A stretch of DNA of 64,000 bases from the NCBI RefSeq assembly GCF_900109775.1, contig NZ_FOAX01000002.1, forward strand, positions 1,178,001-1,242,000. Reading direction: 5' to 3'. This DNA comes from Pseudoxanthomonas sp. GM95. Its GTDB lineage: Bacteria; Pseudomonadota; Gammaproteobacteria; Xanthomonadales; Xanthomonadaceae. Position numbers and translations under genes: made by a program. Positions 40,801-48,808 of the stretch are shown piece by piece (the stretch's first letter is position 1; every line of letters begins with the position of its first letter). The notes below the pieces were generated by a model. That model was not told the DNA's origin, ran no database searches, and saw nothing but the letters and a program-made list of their open reading frames with translations.

Positions 40801-41100
40801 CAAAGCCGTCCCAGCGGCAGCGGCGTGCATGTGGCGGGCCTGGTCACCCAGCGCCAGCGTCCGGCCACGGCCAAGGGCACCATCTTCGTCACGCTGGAAG
40901 ACGAGCACGGCATGATCAACGTGATCGTGTGGTCGCACCTGGCGATGCGCCGCCGACGCGCCCTGCTGGAGTCGCGCCTGCTGGCGGTTCGCGGGCGCTG
41001 GGAGCGCGTGGATGGTGTCGAGCACCTCATCGCCGGCGACCTGCGCGACATGAGCGCGCTGCTGGGCGAACTGTCGCTGCCATCGCGGGATTTCCATTGA
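37840..41100 (+). CDS. dnaE2: Error-prone DNA polymerase DnaE2
   Basis: A 1086-residue C-family polymerase used for induced mutagenesis. It begins with about 45 linker residues, then the PHP domain ([18 protein letters not shown], later LIVGSEF). The palm has the catalytic [15 protein letters not shown] near residue 418, and the thumb/fingers have [17 protein letters not shown] near 767. A C-terminal OB fold starts near 1000 ([14 protein letters not shown]). The tau-binding tail of replicative DnaE is absent, as normal for DnaE2. The stretch 38815-39930 has clearly lower GC and less biased codons than the rest, although the frame and motifs are intact. Confidence 0.96.
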   Translation: MSWDDAIDGVDRDTPGGRMPRAWRMAQRLQQAANDDVLHGEEDDGLPAYAELHCLSDFSFLRGASDAEALFERARHCRYWALAITDECSLAGIVRGWEGAKATGVKLIVGSEFALVDGTRFVLLVETRDGYTQLCALITTARRAATKGHYTLTRADVEAQFRDASPELFALWLPGGVPQPEEGQWMQQVFGERAYLAVELHRECDDAARLASLLTLARQLRMTPLASGDVHMANRRDRALQDTVTAIRHTVPLAEAGAVLFRNGERHLRSRRALGNIYPAALLQAAVEVAQRCSGFDLKRDVKYDYPAELVPAGHTATSYLRELTEAGLKWRYPEGVSDKVRALVEKELALVEFKGYEAFFLTVQDVVHFARSKKILCQGRGSSANSVVCFALGITAVNPDETRLLIARFLSETRNEPPDIDVDFEHERREEVIQYVYGKYGRHRAALAATVISYRGKSAVRDVAKAFGLPPDQISLLANCFGWGNGETPMEQRLEEAGFDTANPLIMKILAITSLLEGKPRHLSQHVGGFVIAEQTLSTVVPIENAAMADRTIIQWEKDDLETMGMLKVDCLALGMLTCIRKTLDLIRVHRGRDYEIATIPPEDQSTYGMIQAADTVGVFQIESRAQMAMLPRLKPARFYDLVIEVAIVRPGPIQGDMVHPYLRRRQGLEPVEYPSEEVKDILKDTLGIPLFQEQVMELMMHAAEYTDSEADNLRRSMAAWKRGGDMESHRTRIRERMEARGYASAFIDQIFEQIKGFGSYGFPQSHAASFAKLVYASCWLKRHEPAAFACGLLNAQPMGFYSPSQLVQDARRGRGGRKSVTVLPVDVMRSDWDNTLVGGCPWRSEEDEGEQPDIRLGFRQIAGLSEKIGEAIMAARRRRPFSSVEDLSLRAGLDEKARTALAEAGALQSLVGNRNAARWAVAGIERQRPLLPGSPEEQPIALPAPRIGEDITADYRSVGLSLEAHPMALLRPQMRAQRILGLRDLQSRPSGSGVHVAGLVTQRQRPATAKGTIFVTLEDEHGMINVIVWSHLAMRRRRALLESRLLAVRGRWERVDGVEHLIAGDLRDMSALLGELSLPSRDFH

Positions 41101-41108
41101 ACGCCACG

Positions 41109-41681
41109 ATGGGGGACCTGTTCGCGCCGACGCCGATCACGGTGTTCGACGATGCCGAAGGCGGCATGCGCTATTGGCCCGATGTGGTCGATCCCGCGAC
41201 GGCGTCGCGTTGGTTCGACACTTTGCGCGATCACGCCGACTGGAAGCACGAACGCCGGCCGATGTACGACCGCATCGTCGATGTGCCGCGCCTGCGCGCG
41301 CACTATGCGCTGGATGAGCTGCCCACATCGCTGCCGCTGTCCGAGATGCTGGCCGTGGTGCAGGGCAGGGTGCCGGCGCCGTACACCGGCGTGGGGTTGA
41401 ACTTCTATCGCGATGGTCGCGACAGCGTGGCGATGCACCACGACAAGCTGCACATGCTGCAACCGGGCCAGCCGATCGCGCTGTTGTCGCTGGGTGGCAC
41501 GCGACGCATGCACATCCGCGCGATGCACGGCACGCGCCGCATCTGGACGCTGGACCTGGCGCCGGGCAGCCTGTTGGTGATGAGTCATGCCAGCCAGCTC
41601 ACCCACGAGCACGGCATTCCCAAGACCACGCGCCCGGTGTCGCCGCGGGTGAGTGTGGTATTCCGCGCACGGCCGGATTGA
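41109..41681 (+). CDS. AlkB-like 2-oxoglutarate/Fe(II) dioxygenase
   Basis: A 190-residue AlkB-family oxygenase, expected to remove alkyl groups from nucleic acids. It has the iron ligands in MHHDKL (HxD, near residues 108-112) and HEHGIPK (near 165), the 2-oxoglutarate arginine in RVSVVFRARP, and the family motifs LNFYRDG and LSLGGTRRMHIR. It begins 8 bases after the dnaE2 stop; a TTG at 41097 overlapping that stop is an alternative start. The tight link to the SOS cassette suggests it is read through with it, giving direct repair and tolerance in one transcript. Confidence 0.9.
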   Translation: MGDLFAPTPITVFDDAEGGMRYWPDVVDPATASRWFDTLRDHADWKHERRPMYDRIVDVPRLRAHYALDELPTSLPLSEMLAVVQGRVPAPYTGVGLNFYRDGRDSVAMHHDKLHMLQPGQPIALLSLGGTRRMHIRAMHGTRRIWTLDLAPGSLLVMSHASQLTHEHGIPKTTRPVSPRVSVVFRARPD

Positions 41682-41797
41682 GACAGCAGTCGGAGTTCGG
41701 TGACGCGGTGCAACACCGCGCTTGTCGCGGCGGCCGCGCTCCAGTACATCACCTTCAAGTTCTCTGATCAGGGGACCTGGAGAACAGGGGCTTCACC

Positions 41798-42559
41798 ATG
41801 CAGCGCTTCACTTCCACCAGCCGGCGCCATGCCGGTGCCAACGGCGTGCAGACGACCGCTGCCGAACGGCTGGCCGCAATCTACCGCGCGCGGAAGTTCG
41901 AGGTGCAGGCGCTGGCGTTGCCCGATGACGCACGCGCCAATCTGCCCGACGCCATCCTGATGCTGCACCAGGGACGCGACCACGTGCTGGTCCATGCCTA
42001 CGCGCGCGTGCATGGTCCGCTCCCGCAGGGCGCGGTGCGGCAGCTGGCAATGGATGCGTTTGAGGCCGGTGCCACGCGCAGCGTGCTCATCGGCGCGGCT
42101 GGCTTCACCGTCGCGGCCTACCAGGCGGCGCTGCACCACAACCAGCTGGCGCTGGTGGAAGAACACGACTTGAGCCTTTCACTGGAGGCCGCCGCACCTG
42201 CCGTCCAGCCGCTGCCTGTCGAAGTGCCCGTGCTGTCGCTGCGCGAGGCCACGCGCCCGGCCTGGCCGCTGCGCGCGGTGATCGGCCTGGGTGGCATGGC
42301 GATGGCCGTGACGATGCTGTTCGTCACGATGCCGGTCCTGCAGCGGCCAGTGATGGGCTTGTTGCGCCCGGCGGCCACGCCGGGCGCGGCGTTCGCCCAG
42401 GCCGCGATCGAGCCGTGGCGTGGGCCGTCCAGTGCGCGCTCTGGCGAACTAGAACTGCAGGCGGCGATCGAATCCGGCTCCCCGTCGCGCCAGGCTGCCG
42501 TCGTCACGGCCGCAGGCCTGCCGGCCAACTTCAACCAGGCCCTCGCGCCGCATCTTTGA
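41798..42559 (+). CDS. Membrane protein with a degenerate Mrr-like restriction endonuclease domain
   Basis: A 253-residue protein. Residues 20-130 (TTAAERLAAIYRARKFEV, DAILMLHQGRDHVLVHAYAR, VRQLAMDAFEAGATRSVLIG, FTVAAYQAAL) follow the secondary structure of the Mrr/PD-(D/E)XK fold. The catalytic D...QxK core of active Mrr (usually QAK or QCK) reads HAYAR, so it is probably inactive. One membrane helix follows at about 162-182 (RAVIGLGGMAMAVTMLFVTM), then a soluble tail. No function is known to me. It lies just downstream of the AlkB-like gene with a 116-base gap. Confidence 0.6.
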   Translation: MQRFTSTSRRHAGANGVQTTAAERLAAIYRARKFEVQALALPDDARANLPDAILMLHQGRDHVLVHAYARVHGPLPQGAVRQLAMDAFEAGATRSVLIGAAGFTVAAYQAALHHNQLALVEEHDLSLSLEAAAPAVQPLPVEVPVLSLREATRPAWPLRAVIGLGGMAMAVTMLFVTMPVLQRPVMGLLRPAATPGAAFAQAAIEPWRGPSSARSGELELQAAIESGSPSRQAAVVTAAGLPANFNQALAPHL

Positions 42560-42639
42560 AGCTGGCTTCACGCCGTGCTGGCGCGGTCATGACACCGCGC
42601 GGCGCAGCCTGTGCGCTTCCGATGCGAACAGGTGCGCCC

Positions 42640-42798
42640 ATGCCGACCCATCCAACCGACCCGATCCCGCCCTCCGACATGGACCCGCGCGCCGCCGAGC
42701 CCATGCCCGAGCAGGCGCCTGCACAACACGACGGCCAGGAGGAAGCCGATTCCGCGGTTGAAGATCCGCTTGCGCAGGCGCATCCGCACAGCAGATAA
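42640..42798 (+). CDS. Small acidic Pro-rich hypothetical protein
   Basis: A possible 52-residue protein (MPTHPTDPIPPSDMDPRAAE then acidic residues), disordered and with no recognised family. An in-frame ATG at 42589 would add 17 residues. It lies directly before a strong terminator. The composition bias is also compatible with chance coding in GC-rich DNA. Confidence 0.35.
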   Translation: MPTHPTDPIPPSDMDPRAAEPMPEQAPAQHDGQEEADSAVEDPLAQAHPHSR

Positions 42799-42835
42799 GC
42801 AACGCCACGCGTACGACGAGCAAGCACTAAAACAG

Positions 42836-42871
42836 CGAAGGGCTGGTCCTGCGACCAGCCCTTCGGCGTTT
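42836..42871. terminator. Bidirectional intrinsic terminator
   Basis: Perfect 13-base stem CGAAGGGCTGGTC / GACCAGCCCTTCG (42836-42848 with 42853-42865, loop CTGC), flanked by TAAAACAG on the left and GCGTTTTTTC on the right. It ends rightward transcripts and the leftward GH92 gene, whose stop is at 42891. Confidence 0.92.
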
Positions 42872-42890
42872 TTTCACGTGTTGATGTCGA

Positions 42891-45266
42891 TCAGTTGGCC
42901 GACATCGAATACGGCAGCTTGGTCAGGTCTGTCGCCCATTCCTTGTTCGGCTGCGCCTGCATGGTGAAGTGCAGTTCGCCGCCGGCCATGATCTCTTCAT
43001 GGGTGATGTAGGCACGGTCCAGCGGCTTGCCGTCCAGCGTGACCTTGCCGATGTAGGTGTGTTTGGCGTCCAGCGCGTCGGCCACGACCGTGAAGCGCTT
43101 GCCGTTGGGCAGGTTGAGCGTGGCCTTGGGCAGGAACGGCCGGCCGATCACATACTGGTTGCTGCCCGGCGTCACCGGGTAGAAGCCCAGCGTGCTGAAC
43201 ACGTACCAGGCCGACATCTGGCCCAGGTCGTCGTTGCCGGCCAGGCCATCGGGCGCGTCCTTGTACTGCGTGTCCATGATCTGCTTCAGGCGCTGCTGCG
43301 TGCGCCAGGGCTGGCCGGCGTAGGCGTACAGGTAGGAGACGTGGTGGCCCGGCTCGTTGCCGTGCGCATACCAGCCGATCAGGCCGGTGATGTCTTCCAT
43401 GTGCTCGAAAATCTTCGGATCCACCTTCGCGTCGAAGGCCTCGTCCAGCTTGCCCAGCAGCTTGTCCGCGCCGCCGTGCGCCTGGATCAGGCCAGCCACG
43501 TCCTGCGGCACGTACCACGAGTACTGCCAGGCGTTGCCTTCGGTGTAGTCGGTGCCGTAGCCGCTGGCGGTCGGATCGAAGGGCTCGCGGAAGGCGCCAT
43601 CACGCTTGCGCGCGCGCATGAAGCCGGTGGACGGATCGAAGGCGTGCTTCCAGTTGCCGGCACGCTTGTCGAACTCGCCGGCGATCTTCGCATCGCCCAT
43701 GTCCTTGGCCACCTGCGAAATCGTCCAGTCATCGAACGCGTATTCCAGCGTCTTGGACGCGGCTTCGCCTTCTTCGTCGATCGGCACGTAGCCCAGCTCG
43801 CGATACTGCGCGATGCCGTCGTACGGGCCGTAGTCGGCGCTGGCGACCATCGCGTCTAGGGCTTCCTTGGTGTCGTAGCCGCGGATGCCCTTCATGTAGG
43901 CATCGGCGATCACCGGCACGGCGTGGTAGCCGATCATGCACCACGTCTCCAGCCCGTTGAACGCCCACACCGGCAGGATGCCGTACGGGCTTTCGCGACG
44001 TGAGGCCAGCAGCGAGTTGACGATGTCGTTGGTGTGCTCCGGCGGCTGCACCAGGGTCAGCAGCGGATGCAGGGCGCGGTAGGTGTCCCACAGCGAGAAG
44101 GTGGAATAGTTGGTCCAACCCTTGGCCTGGTGCACGGCGTTGTCCGGGCCGCGATAGCGGCCATCGACGTCCATGAACAAGGTCGGCCCCAGGAAGGTGT
44201 GGTACAGCGCGGTGTAGAACTGGGTGCGCTGGGTTTGGCTGCCCTTGGCCTCGACCGCGGCCAGTGCGGTGGCCCACTTTTCTTTGGCCGCTTCGCGGGC
44301 GCCGTCGAAATCCCAGGCCGGGGCTTCGGCTTCCAGGTTGGCAATGGCGTTGTCTTCGCTGACCGGCGAGATCGCCATCTTCACCAGCACCTGGCCACCC
44401 GCATCGCCGAAGTCGAAGTTGCCCACCAGCTGGCGGCCCTCGATCTGCGCGCGCTTGGTCGGGTCCTTGTCACCGGGCGTGGCGAAGCCCTTGTAGATCA
44501 CGTCCTTCTCGGTGTCGTTGAGCGACTGGCCGGTGATCGGCTTGGAGAAGTGCATGGCGAAATACAGCTGCCGGCCCGGTGCCCAGCCGCGCGTTTCGCG
44601 GAAACCGGTGACCGTGCCGTCCGGGCGCACGCGCACGCGCGACCACAGCACCTTGCCCGGGTAGTCGTACATGCTGGTGCGCATGTCCAAGATCACGTGC
44701 GCCGGCTTGCCTTTCGGGAAGGTGTAGCGATGCAGGCCAACACGCGCGGTGGCGGTCAGCTCGGCGCGCACGCCGGAGTCGGCCAGCGTCACCGCGTAAT
44801 AGCCGGGCTTGGCCGTTTCGGTCGCGTGGTCGAAGCGCGAGGTGAAGCCGCTGCCCGGCTTGTCGATCTCGCCACGCTCCAGCTTGACCTCGCCGGTGGT
44901 CGGCATTATCAGGAAATCGCCCAGGTCCGAATGGCCCGAGCCGGAGAAATGCGTGTGCGAGAACCCGACGATCGTGTTGTCGCTGTAGCGATAGCCCGCG
45001 GCCCAGCCGTAGCCATCCTTGCGCGACTTGATCTGCGTATCGGGCGAAAGCTGGACCATGCCGAAGGGCAGGGTGGCGCCGGGGAAGGTGTGGCCTTCGC
45101 CGCCGCTGCCGATAAAGGGATCGACCGCGTCGAAGGCCTGCTGCTGCGCGGCGGTCAGGCCAGTCGCGGCCTGGGCCAGCGTCGGCGCCGCGACCAGGCA
45201 GCCGAGCAAACCTAAAACGTTCAAAATTTGGCGCCCGGCAATGCCGGATAACTGCTGATGCCGCAT
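42891..45266 (-). CDS. Glycoside hydrolase family 92 protein (exo-alpha-mannosidase-like)
   Basis: A 791-residue exported enzyme with signal peptide (residues about 10-34, ending LAQAA). The GH92 N-terminal beta-sandwich starts VDPFIGSGGEGHTFPGATLPFGMVQLSPD, shown here in its two blocks DPFIGSGG and TFPGATLPFGMVQLSPD. A GFSHTHFSGSGHSD segment, the barrel motif YSTFSLWDTYRALHPL and the calcium/acid region YGPYDGIAQYRELGYVP follow. The domain ends with GNDDLGQMSAWYVFSTLGFYP, written as GNDDLGQMSAWY then VFSTLGFYP, a family hallmark. GH92 enzymes are Ca-dependent alpha-mannosidases on N-glycans or mannans. It is a lone leftward gene. Confidence 0.93.
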   Translation of the reverse strand: MRHQQLSGIAGRQILNVLGLLGCLVAAPTLAQAATGLTAAQQQAFDAVDPFIGSGGEGHTFPGATLPFGMVQLSPDTQIKSRKDGYGWAAGYRYSDNTIVGFSHTHFSGSGHSDLGDFLIMPTTGEVKLERGEIDKPGSGFTSRFDHATETAKPGYYAVTLADSGVRAELTATARVGLHRYTFPKGKPAHVILDMRTSMYDYPGKVLWSRVRVRPDGTVTGFRETRGWAPGRQLYFAMHFSKPITGQSLNDTEKDVIYKGFATPGDKDPTKRAQIEGRQLVGNFDFGDAGGQVLVKMAISPVSEDNAIANLEAEAPAWDFDGAREAAKEKWATALAAVEAKGSQTQRTQFYTALYHTFLGPTLFMDVDGRYRGPDNAVHQAKGWTNYSTFSLWDTYRALHPLLTLVQPPEHTNDIVNSLLASRRESPYGILPVWAFNGLETWCMIGYHAVPVIADAYMKGIRGYDTKEALDAMVASADYGPYDGIAQYRELGYVPIDEEGEAASKTLEYAFDDWTISQVAKDMGDAKIAGEFDKRAGNWKHAFDPSTGFMRARKRDGAFREPFDPTASGYGTDYTEGNAWQYSWYVPQDVAGLIQAHGGADKLLGKLDEAFDAKVDPKIFEHMEDITGLIGWYAHGNEPGHHVSYLYAYAGQPWRTQQRLKQIMDTQYKDAPDGLAGNDDLGQMSAWYVFSTLGFYPVTPGSNQYVIGRPFLPKATLNLPNGKRFTVVADALDAKHTYIGKVTLDGKPLDRAYITHEEIMAGGELHFTMQAQPNKEWATDLTKLPYSMSAN

Positions 45267-45660
45267 GCCCGTGGTCCCCGGTTGTGATGGCGGACACGGA
45301 CCGTATCACGCAGCGGCCGGCTGTTTCGCGTGTCTGGAGCCGACCTGTGACGAAGGTCGTGACCTAAAATTTTTAAGTGCGCTGGGCGATACGGCCTCGT
45401 CCTGCGCTCACGCGGGGGTGCTGCATCGCAACCTGTTCGCCTTGCATCACCGACGCTGGTGGCGGCATGACATGCCTGCATCAAGGTCGTCATGCCACGT
45501 GCGGCATGTGGCGTGACGCGCGTGCGGCGTCTTGCTAGGCGTGTTCGCGCCTGTTCGGTCGTTAACGAGGCATGCCGGCCGGCTGCTGCAGTCGAGACAG
45601 CAGGTTTACCGAAGGGCTGCTACATCTCGAGGTGTTCGGATCCACCGTGGGAGCACACAC
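45267..45660. other. Divergent promoter region between GH92 and DUF6496 genes
   Basis: No gene found. It contains an inverted repeat AGGTC-GT-GACCT at 45354-45365 beside an AT-rich patch (AAAATTTTTAAG at 45366-45377) that could be the GH92 promoter on the minus strand. Repeated CATGCC/GGCATG half-sites occur at 45464-45476 (GGCATG-A-CATGCC), 45491-45508 (CATGCC-N6-GGCATG) and 45569-45576 (GGCATGCC). Confidence 0.5.
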
Positions 45661-46173
45661 ATGCCCGAAGCCCGCACCCGCAAGGCTGTCGCCCGCGACA
45701 AGCGGCAAGGCAAATCCGCCAGCACGCAGGCCGGCGAGTACGTTCGTGAAGAAATCGACCACGTCCGCGACGGCAAGCACGCCGTCAAAAGCACCAAGCA
45801 GGCCATTGCCATCGGACTTTCCAAGGCCCGTCGGGACGGAGTTGACGCCAAACCTGCGAAGACGGCATCCAAGGCGGTGAAGAAGAAGGCCGCGCAAGAC
45901 AGCAAGGCTGCAAAGAAGGGGGGCGTCGCAAAAAAGGCGTCGCCTCCACGTGCAGCCGCTGCCAAGAAAGCGCTCAAGACGGCGAGCAGGAAGACCACCG
46001 CCAAGAAGACCGTCGGTCAGCAGGCGCTGTCCACGCAGGCCAAGCGCGCCGCAGGCAAGCGGACCGCGAGCAGCCGGTCGGCAGCTGCCAAACAAGCGGC
46101 CAGCACCAAAGGCCCCACCGTGCGCAAAGCGGCCGCCAGGAAAGCCGCGCGCACCCGCAAGCACAACGCCTAA
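45661..46173 (+). CDS. DUF6496 protein with a histone-like Lys/Ala-rich tail
   Basis: A 170-residue, very basic protein. The N-terminal 60 residues (ARTRKAVARDKRQGKSASTQ, then GEYVREEIDHVRDGKHAVKS and TKQAIAIGLSKARRDGV) match the DUF6496 pattern, related to KGG-like stress motifs. The rest is Lys/Ala/Thr-rich with KKA and AAKK repeats, as in AlgP or histone H1-like bacterial proteins, and probably binds DNA. ATG 45661 follows GGGAG at 45649-45653. It is followed after 26 bases by another small gene on the same strand. Confidence 0.85.
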   Translation: MPEARTRKAVARDKRQGKSASTQAGEYVREEIDHVRDGKHAVKSTKQAIAIGLSKARRDGVDAKPAKTASKAVKKKAAQDSKAAKKGGVAKKASPPRAAAAKKALKTASRKTTAKKTVGQQALSTQAKRAAGKRTASSRSAAAKQAASTKGPTVRKAAARKAARTRKHNA

Positions 46174-46199
46174 GCGGTCAGATGCCGCAGGAGATTGCA

Positions 46200-46409
46200 A
46201 TGACGAGCCAGCACGACAAACATGCAGAAGACACATCGCCCGAAGCGCCTGTTCCGCCGCACAACGTGATCGAGCAGGCGCGCATGCCGAATGGGCAGGC
46301 GCCGAACCGGGGCGAGCAGACCGGCAAGCGGACCAACGACGAGCGCAACGATGCCAACATGCAGCCTGCTTCGACCGACGGCATGCCGCATCCCCCGCGT
46401 GGCCAATAG
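46200..46409 (+). CDS. Small hydrophilic hypothetical protein
   Basis: A 69-residue protein rich in Asn, Pro, Gln, Asp and His, predicted disordered, with no recognised family. ATG 46200 follows CAGGAG with an 8-base spacing, a good ribosome site that supports translation. The gene lies between the basic DUF6496 gene and a strong terminator, so the pair is probably one transcript; possible stress-related role is only inferred from the neighbours (DUF6496 protein, catalase). Confidence 0.6.
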   Translation: MTSQHDKHAEDTSPEAPVPPHNVIEQARMPNGQAPNRGEQTGKRTNDERNDANMQPASTDGMPHPPRGQ

Positions 46410-46460
46410 GCCGAAGACGTGCGAATAACGGGATTCAGACTGCGGATTGGAGCGCCGCAC

Positions 46461-46500
46461 GATACAAGAAGGCCGCGGATTTCCGCGGCCTTCTTGTATC
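46461..46500. terminator. Long perfect hairpin between convergent transcripts
   Basis: GATACAAGAAGGCCGCGG (46461-46478) pairs perfectly over 18 bases with 46483-46500, loop ATTT. It lies between the small gene ending at 46409 and katE, which ends at 46519 on the other strand. T-tracts are short, but AAGAAGG/CCTTCTT flanks the GC core. Confidence 0.7.
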
Positions 46501-46518
46501 GGTAGGACTAGCTCAGCG

Positions 46519-48606
46519 TCAGGCGAGCATGCGCAGCTTGGGTTCGCGCGCCCATTGCCGGGTCTTGGCTGCAGTGATGAACGCCTTGGCGTCGGCCGCA
46601 TCGACGATACCCGCGTCCTTGCCAACGTTGCCGGCCTTGAGCAATGGCTGCGCGCCCGCATCGCTGGCGATGGCCTTCAGGTGCGCCCAGGCATTGCTGA
46701 CGAAATCGATCGCGGCCGCATCCTTGGCCAGGCGCTTGCCGGCTTCGGCATCGAGAATCACCGCCACCGCATCGAACACGAACGACGGCGTGCCGGCCAG
46801 CTGACCATCGGCGGCCAGCCTTTTTCCATCGGAGAGCTGCACGCCCAGCTTGGGCGCCACGAGCTTGCAGCTTGCACCGGCTGCGGTGGCGGCCTTCTGC
46901 AAGGCCTTGACCGTTGCGGCATCGGAGCCGTCGTGGACCAGGATGCCAACGGTGCGACCTTTCAGCGTGTCCTTCATCTTGCCGATGAGCTGCAGGGCGG
47001 GCGAGGGCGGCATGTCCTGTGCCTCCACGGCGGCTGGCGGCGCGGGCGGCAATCCGTCCATGCCCAGGCCATCGGCGACGCGCTGGGCCAGGTCGCCATC
47101 GACGTGGCGTAGCTGGCCGACCACGGCTTCGCGCACGTGCGGCGTTTCGACCTTGGACAGCTCGAAGACCAGTGCCGAGGCCATGTGCGCCTGCTCTGGT
47201 TTGCTCTGGCTGCGATAGAACAACCGTGCCTGGGTGTAGTGGTCGGCGAAGCTTTCCGCGCGCACGCGACCTTTGACGCCATCGTCGGCCGTGGCATGGC
47301 TGCGGAAGCCCGTCGGGGTTTCGCGGGGACTGTCGTCCTGCAACGAGGAAGGCTCGTACGCCACCCGACCCTTCGGGATCTGGGTCTGCATGTGGCCGTC
47401 GCGCTGGTTGTTGGCGAACGGGCACTTGGGCGCGTTCACCGGAATCTGGTGGAAGTTGGCCGAGCCCAGGCGCGAAAGCTGTGTGTCCAGGTACGAGAAC
47501 AACCGGCCCTGCAGCAGCGGATCGTTGGAAAAGTCGATGCCGGGCACGATGTTGGCCGGGCAGTAGGCGACCTGTTCGGTCTCGGCGAAGAAATTGTCCG
47601 GCCAGCGGTCCAGCACCATGCGGCCGACGATCTGCAGCGGTACCAGTTCTTCCGGGATCAGCTTGGTCGGATCCAGGTGATCGAACGGGAACGCCTCGGC
47701 CTCCTGTTCGGTGAACAGCTGCACGCCCAGTTCCCACTCGGGGAAGTTGCCGGCGGTGATGGCTTCGAACAGGTCGCGCCGTTGGAAATCCGGATCGGCG
47801 CCGGCCAGCTTGACTGCCTCGTCCCACACGGTGGACTGCAGGCCAAGCTTGGGTCGCCAGTGGAATTTGACGAACGTGCTTTCGCCCTTCGCGTTGAGCA
47901 GGCGGAAGCTGTGGATGCCGAAACCTTCGATCATGCGCAGCGAGCGCGGGATCGCGCGGTCGCTCATCGCCCACATGATCATGTGGGTCGCCTCGGGCGT
48001 CAGCGAGATGTAGTCCCAGAAGGTGTCATGTGCACTGGCTGCCTGCGGAAAGCCGCGGTCCGGCTCCATCTTCACCGCATGGATCAGGTCGGGGAACTTG
48101 ATCGCATCTTGGATGAAGAACACCGGGATGTTGTTGCCCACCAGATCCCAGTTGCCTTCCTTGGTATAGAACTTCACCGCGAAGCCGCGCACATCGCGCG
48201 GGGTATCGACCGAGCCGGCGCCGCCGGCCACGGTGGAGAAGCGGGTGAACAGCGGCGTCTTCTCGCCGACCTCGGTCAGGATCTTGGCGGTGGTGTATCG
48301 GGAGAGCGACTTGGTCAGTTCGAAGTAGCCATGTGCGCCTGTGCCGCGGGCATGGACGATGCGTTCGGGGATGCGCTCGTGATCGAAATGCATGATCTTT
48401 TCGCGCAGCACGAAATCTTCCAGCAGCGTCGGCCCGCGTGGACCTGCGCGCAGCGAGTTCTGGTTGTCGCTGACCGGGATGCCCTGGTTGGTGGTCAGGG
48501 GCGGATGCGTGCCGCCCGCTTGCTGATGAAGTTCATCGCCCTGGCCACGGAGGTCGGCGGTTCTGGCGGCGGGGGCAGAGCGTGTGGCGGATTTGCGGGC
48601 GGCCAT
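46519..48606 (-). CDS. katE: Large-subunit catalase HPII (KatE)
   Basis: A 695-residue clade 2 heme catalase that removes hydrogen peroxide. The N-terminal extension is basic, then the catalase core begins at [31 protein letters not shown] (the catalytic His is in VHARG). The core includes [20 protein letters not shown] and the heme-ligand tyrosine region [14 protein letters not shown] near 378 (each a separate conserved block). The C-terminal flavodoxin-like domain (about 545-695, [14 protein letters not shown]) is the mark of large-subunit catalases. ATG 48606 follows GGAGTCC. In stationary-phase regulons KatE is sigma-S controlled; no such element was verified here. Confidence 0.96.
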   Translation of the reverse strand: MAARKSATRSAPAARTADLRGQGDELHQQAGGTHPPLTTNQGIPVSDNQNSLRAGPRGPTLLEDFVLREKIMHFDHERIPERIVHARGTGAHGYFELTKSLSRYTTAKILTEVGEKTPLFTRFSTVAGGAGSVDTPRDVRGFAVKFYTKEGNWDLVGNNIPVFFIQDAIKFPDLIHAVKMEPDRGFPQAASAHDTFWDYISLTPEATHMIMWAMSDRAIPRSLRMIEGFGIHSFRLLNAKGESTFVKFHWRPKLGLQSTVWDEAVKLAGADPDFQRRDLFEAITAGNFPEWELGVQLFTEQEAEAFPFDHLDPTKLIPEELVPLQIVGRMVLDRWPDNFFAETEQVAYCPANIVPGIDFSNDPLLQGRLFSYLDTQLSRLGSANFHQIPVNAPKCPFANNQRDGHMQTQIPKGRVAYEPSSLQDDSPRETPTGFRSHATADDGVKGRVRAESFADHYTQARLFYRSQSKPEQAHMASALVFELSKVETPHVREAVVGQLRHVDGDLAQRVADGLGMDGLPPAPPAAVEAQDMPPSPALQLIGKMKDTLKGRTVGILVHDGSDAATVKALQKAATAAGASCKLVAPKLGVQLSDGKRLAADGQLAGTPSFVFDAVAVILDAEAGKRLAKDAAAIDFVSNAWAHLKAIASDAGAQPLLKAGNVGKDAGIVDAADAKAFITAAKTRQWAREPKLRMLA

Positions 48607-48808
48607 GGCAACAGGACTCCATGTGGCTGGCGGGGGAACCCCATGCTCACGATGGTGGTGTCAACACACCGTGCCCGCAGCCGAAGGATTTCTTCACGCC
48701 CGGCATCTTTGATGCGCTGTTACCGCGCGGACGATCCCGTGCGGCAGCGCCCGGTGTGCGCCCGCACACGCGGAGGTGTCCCGTGCGCCCGCCTGGCGCC
48801 GGATGCCA

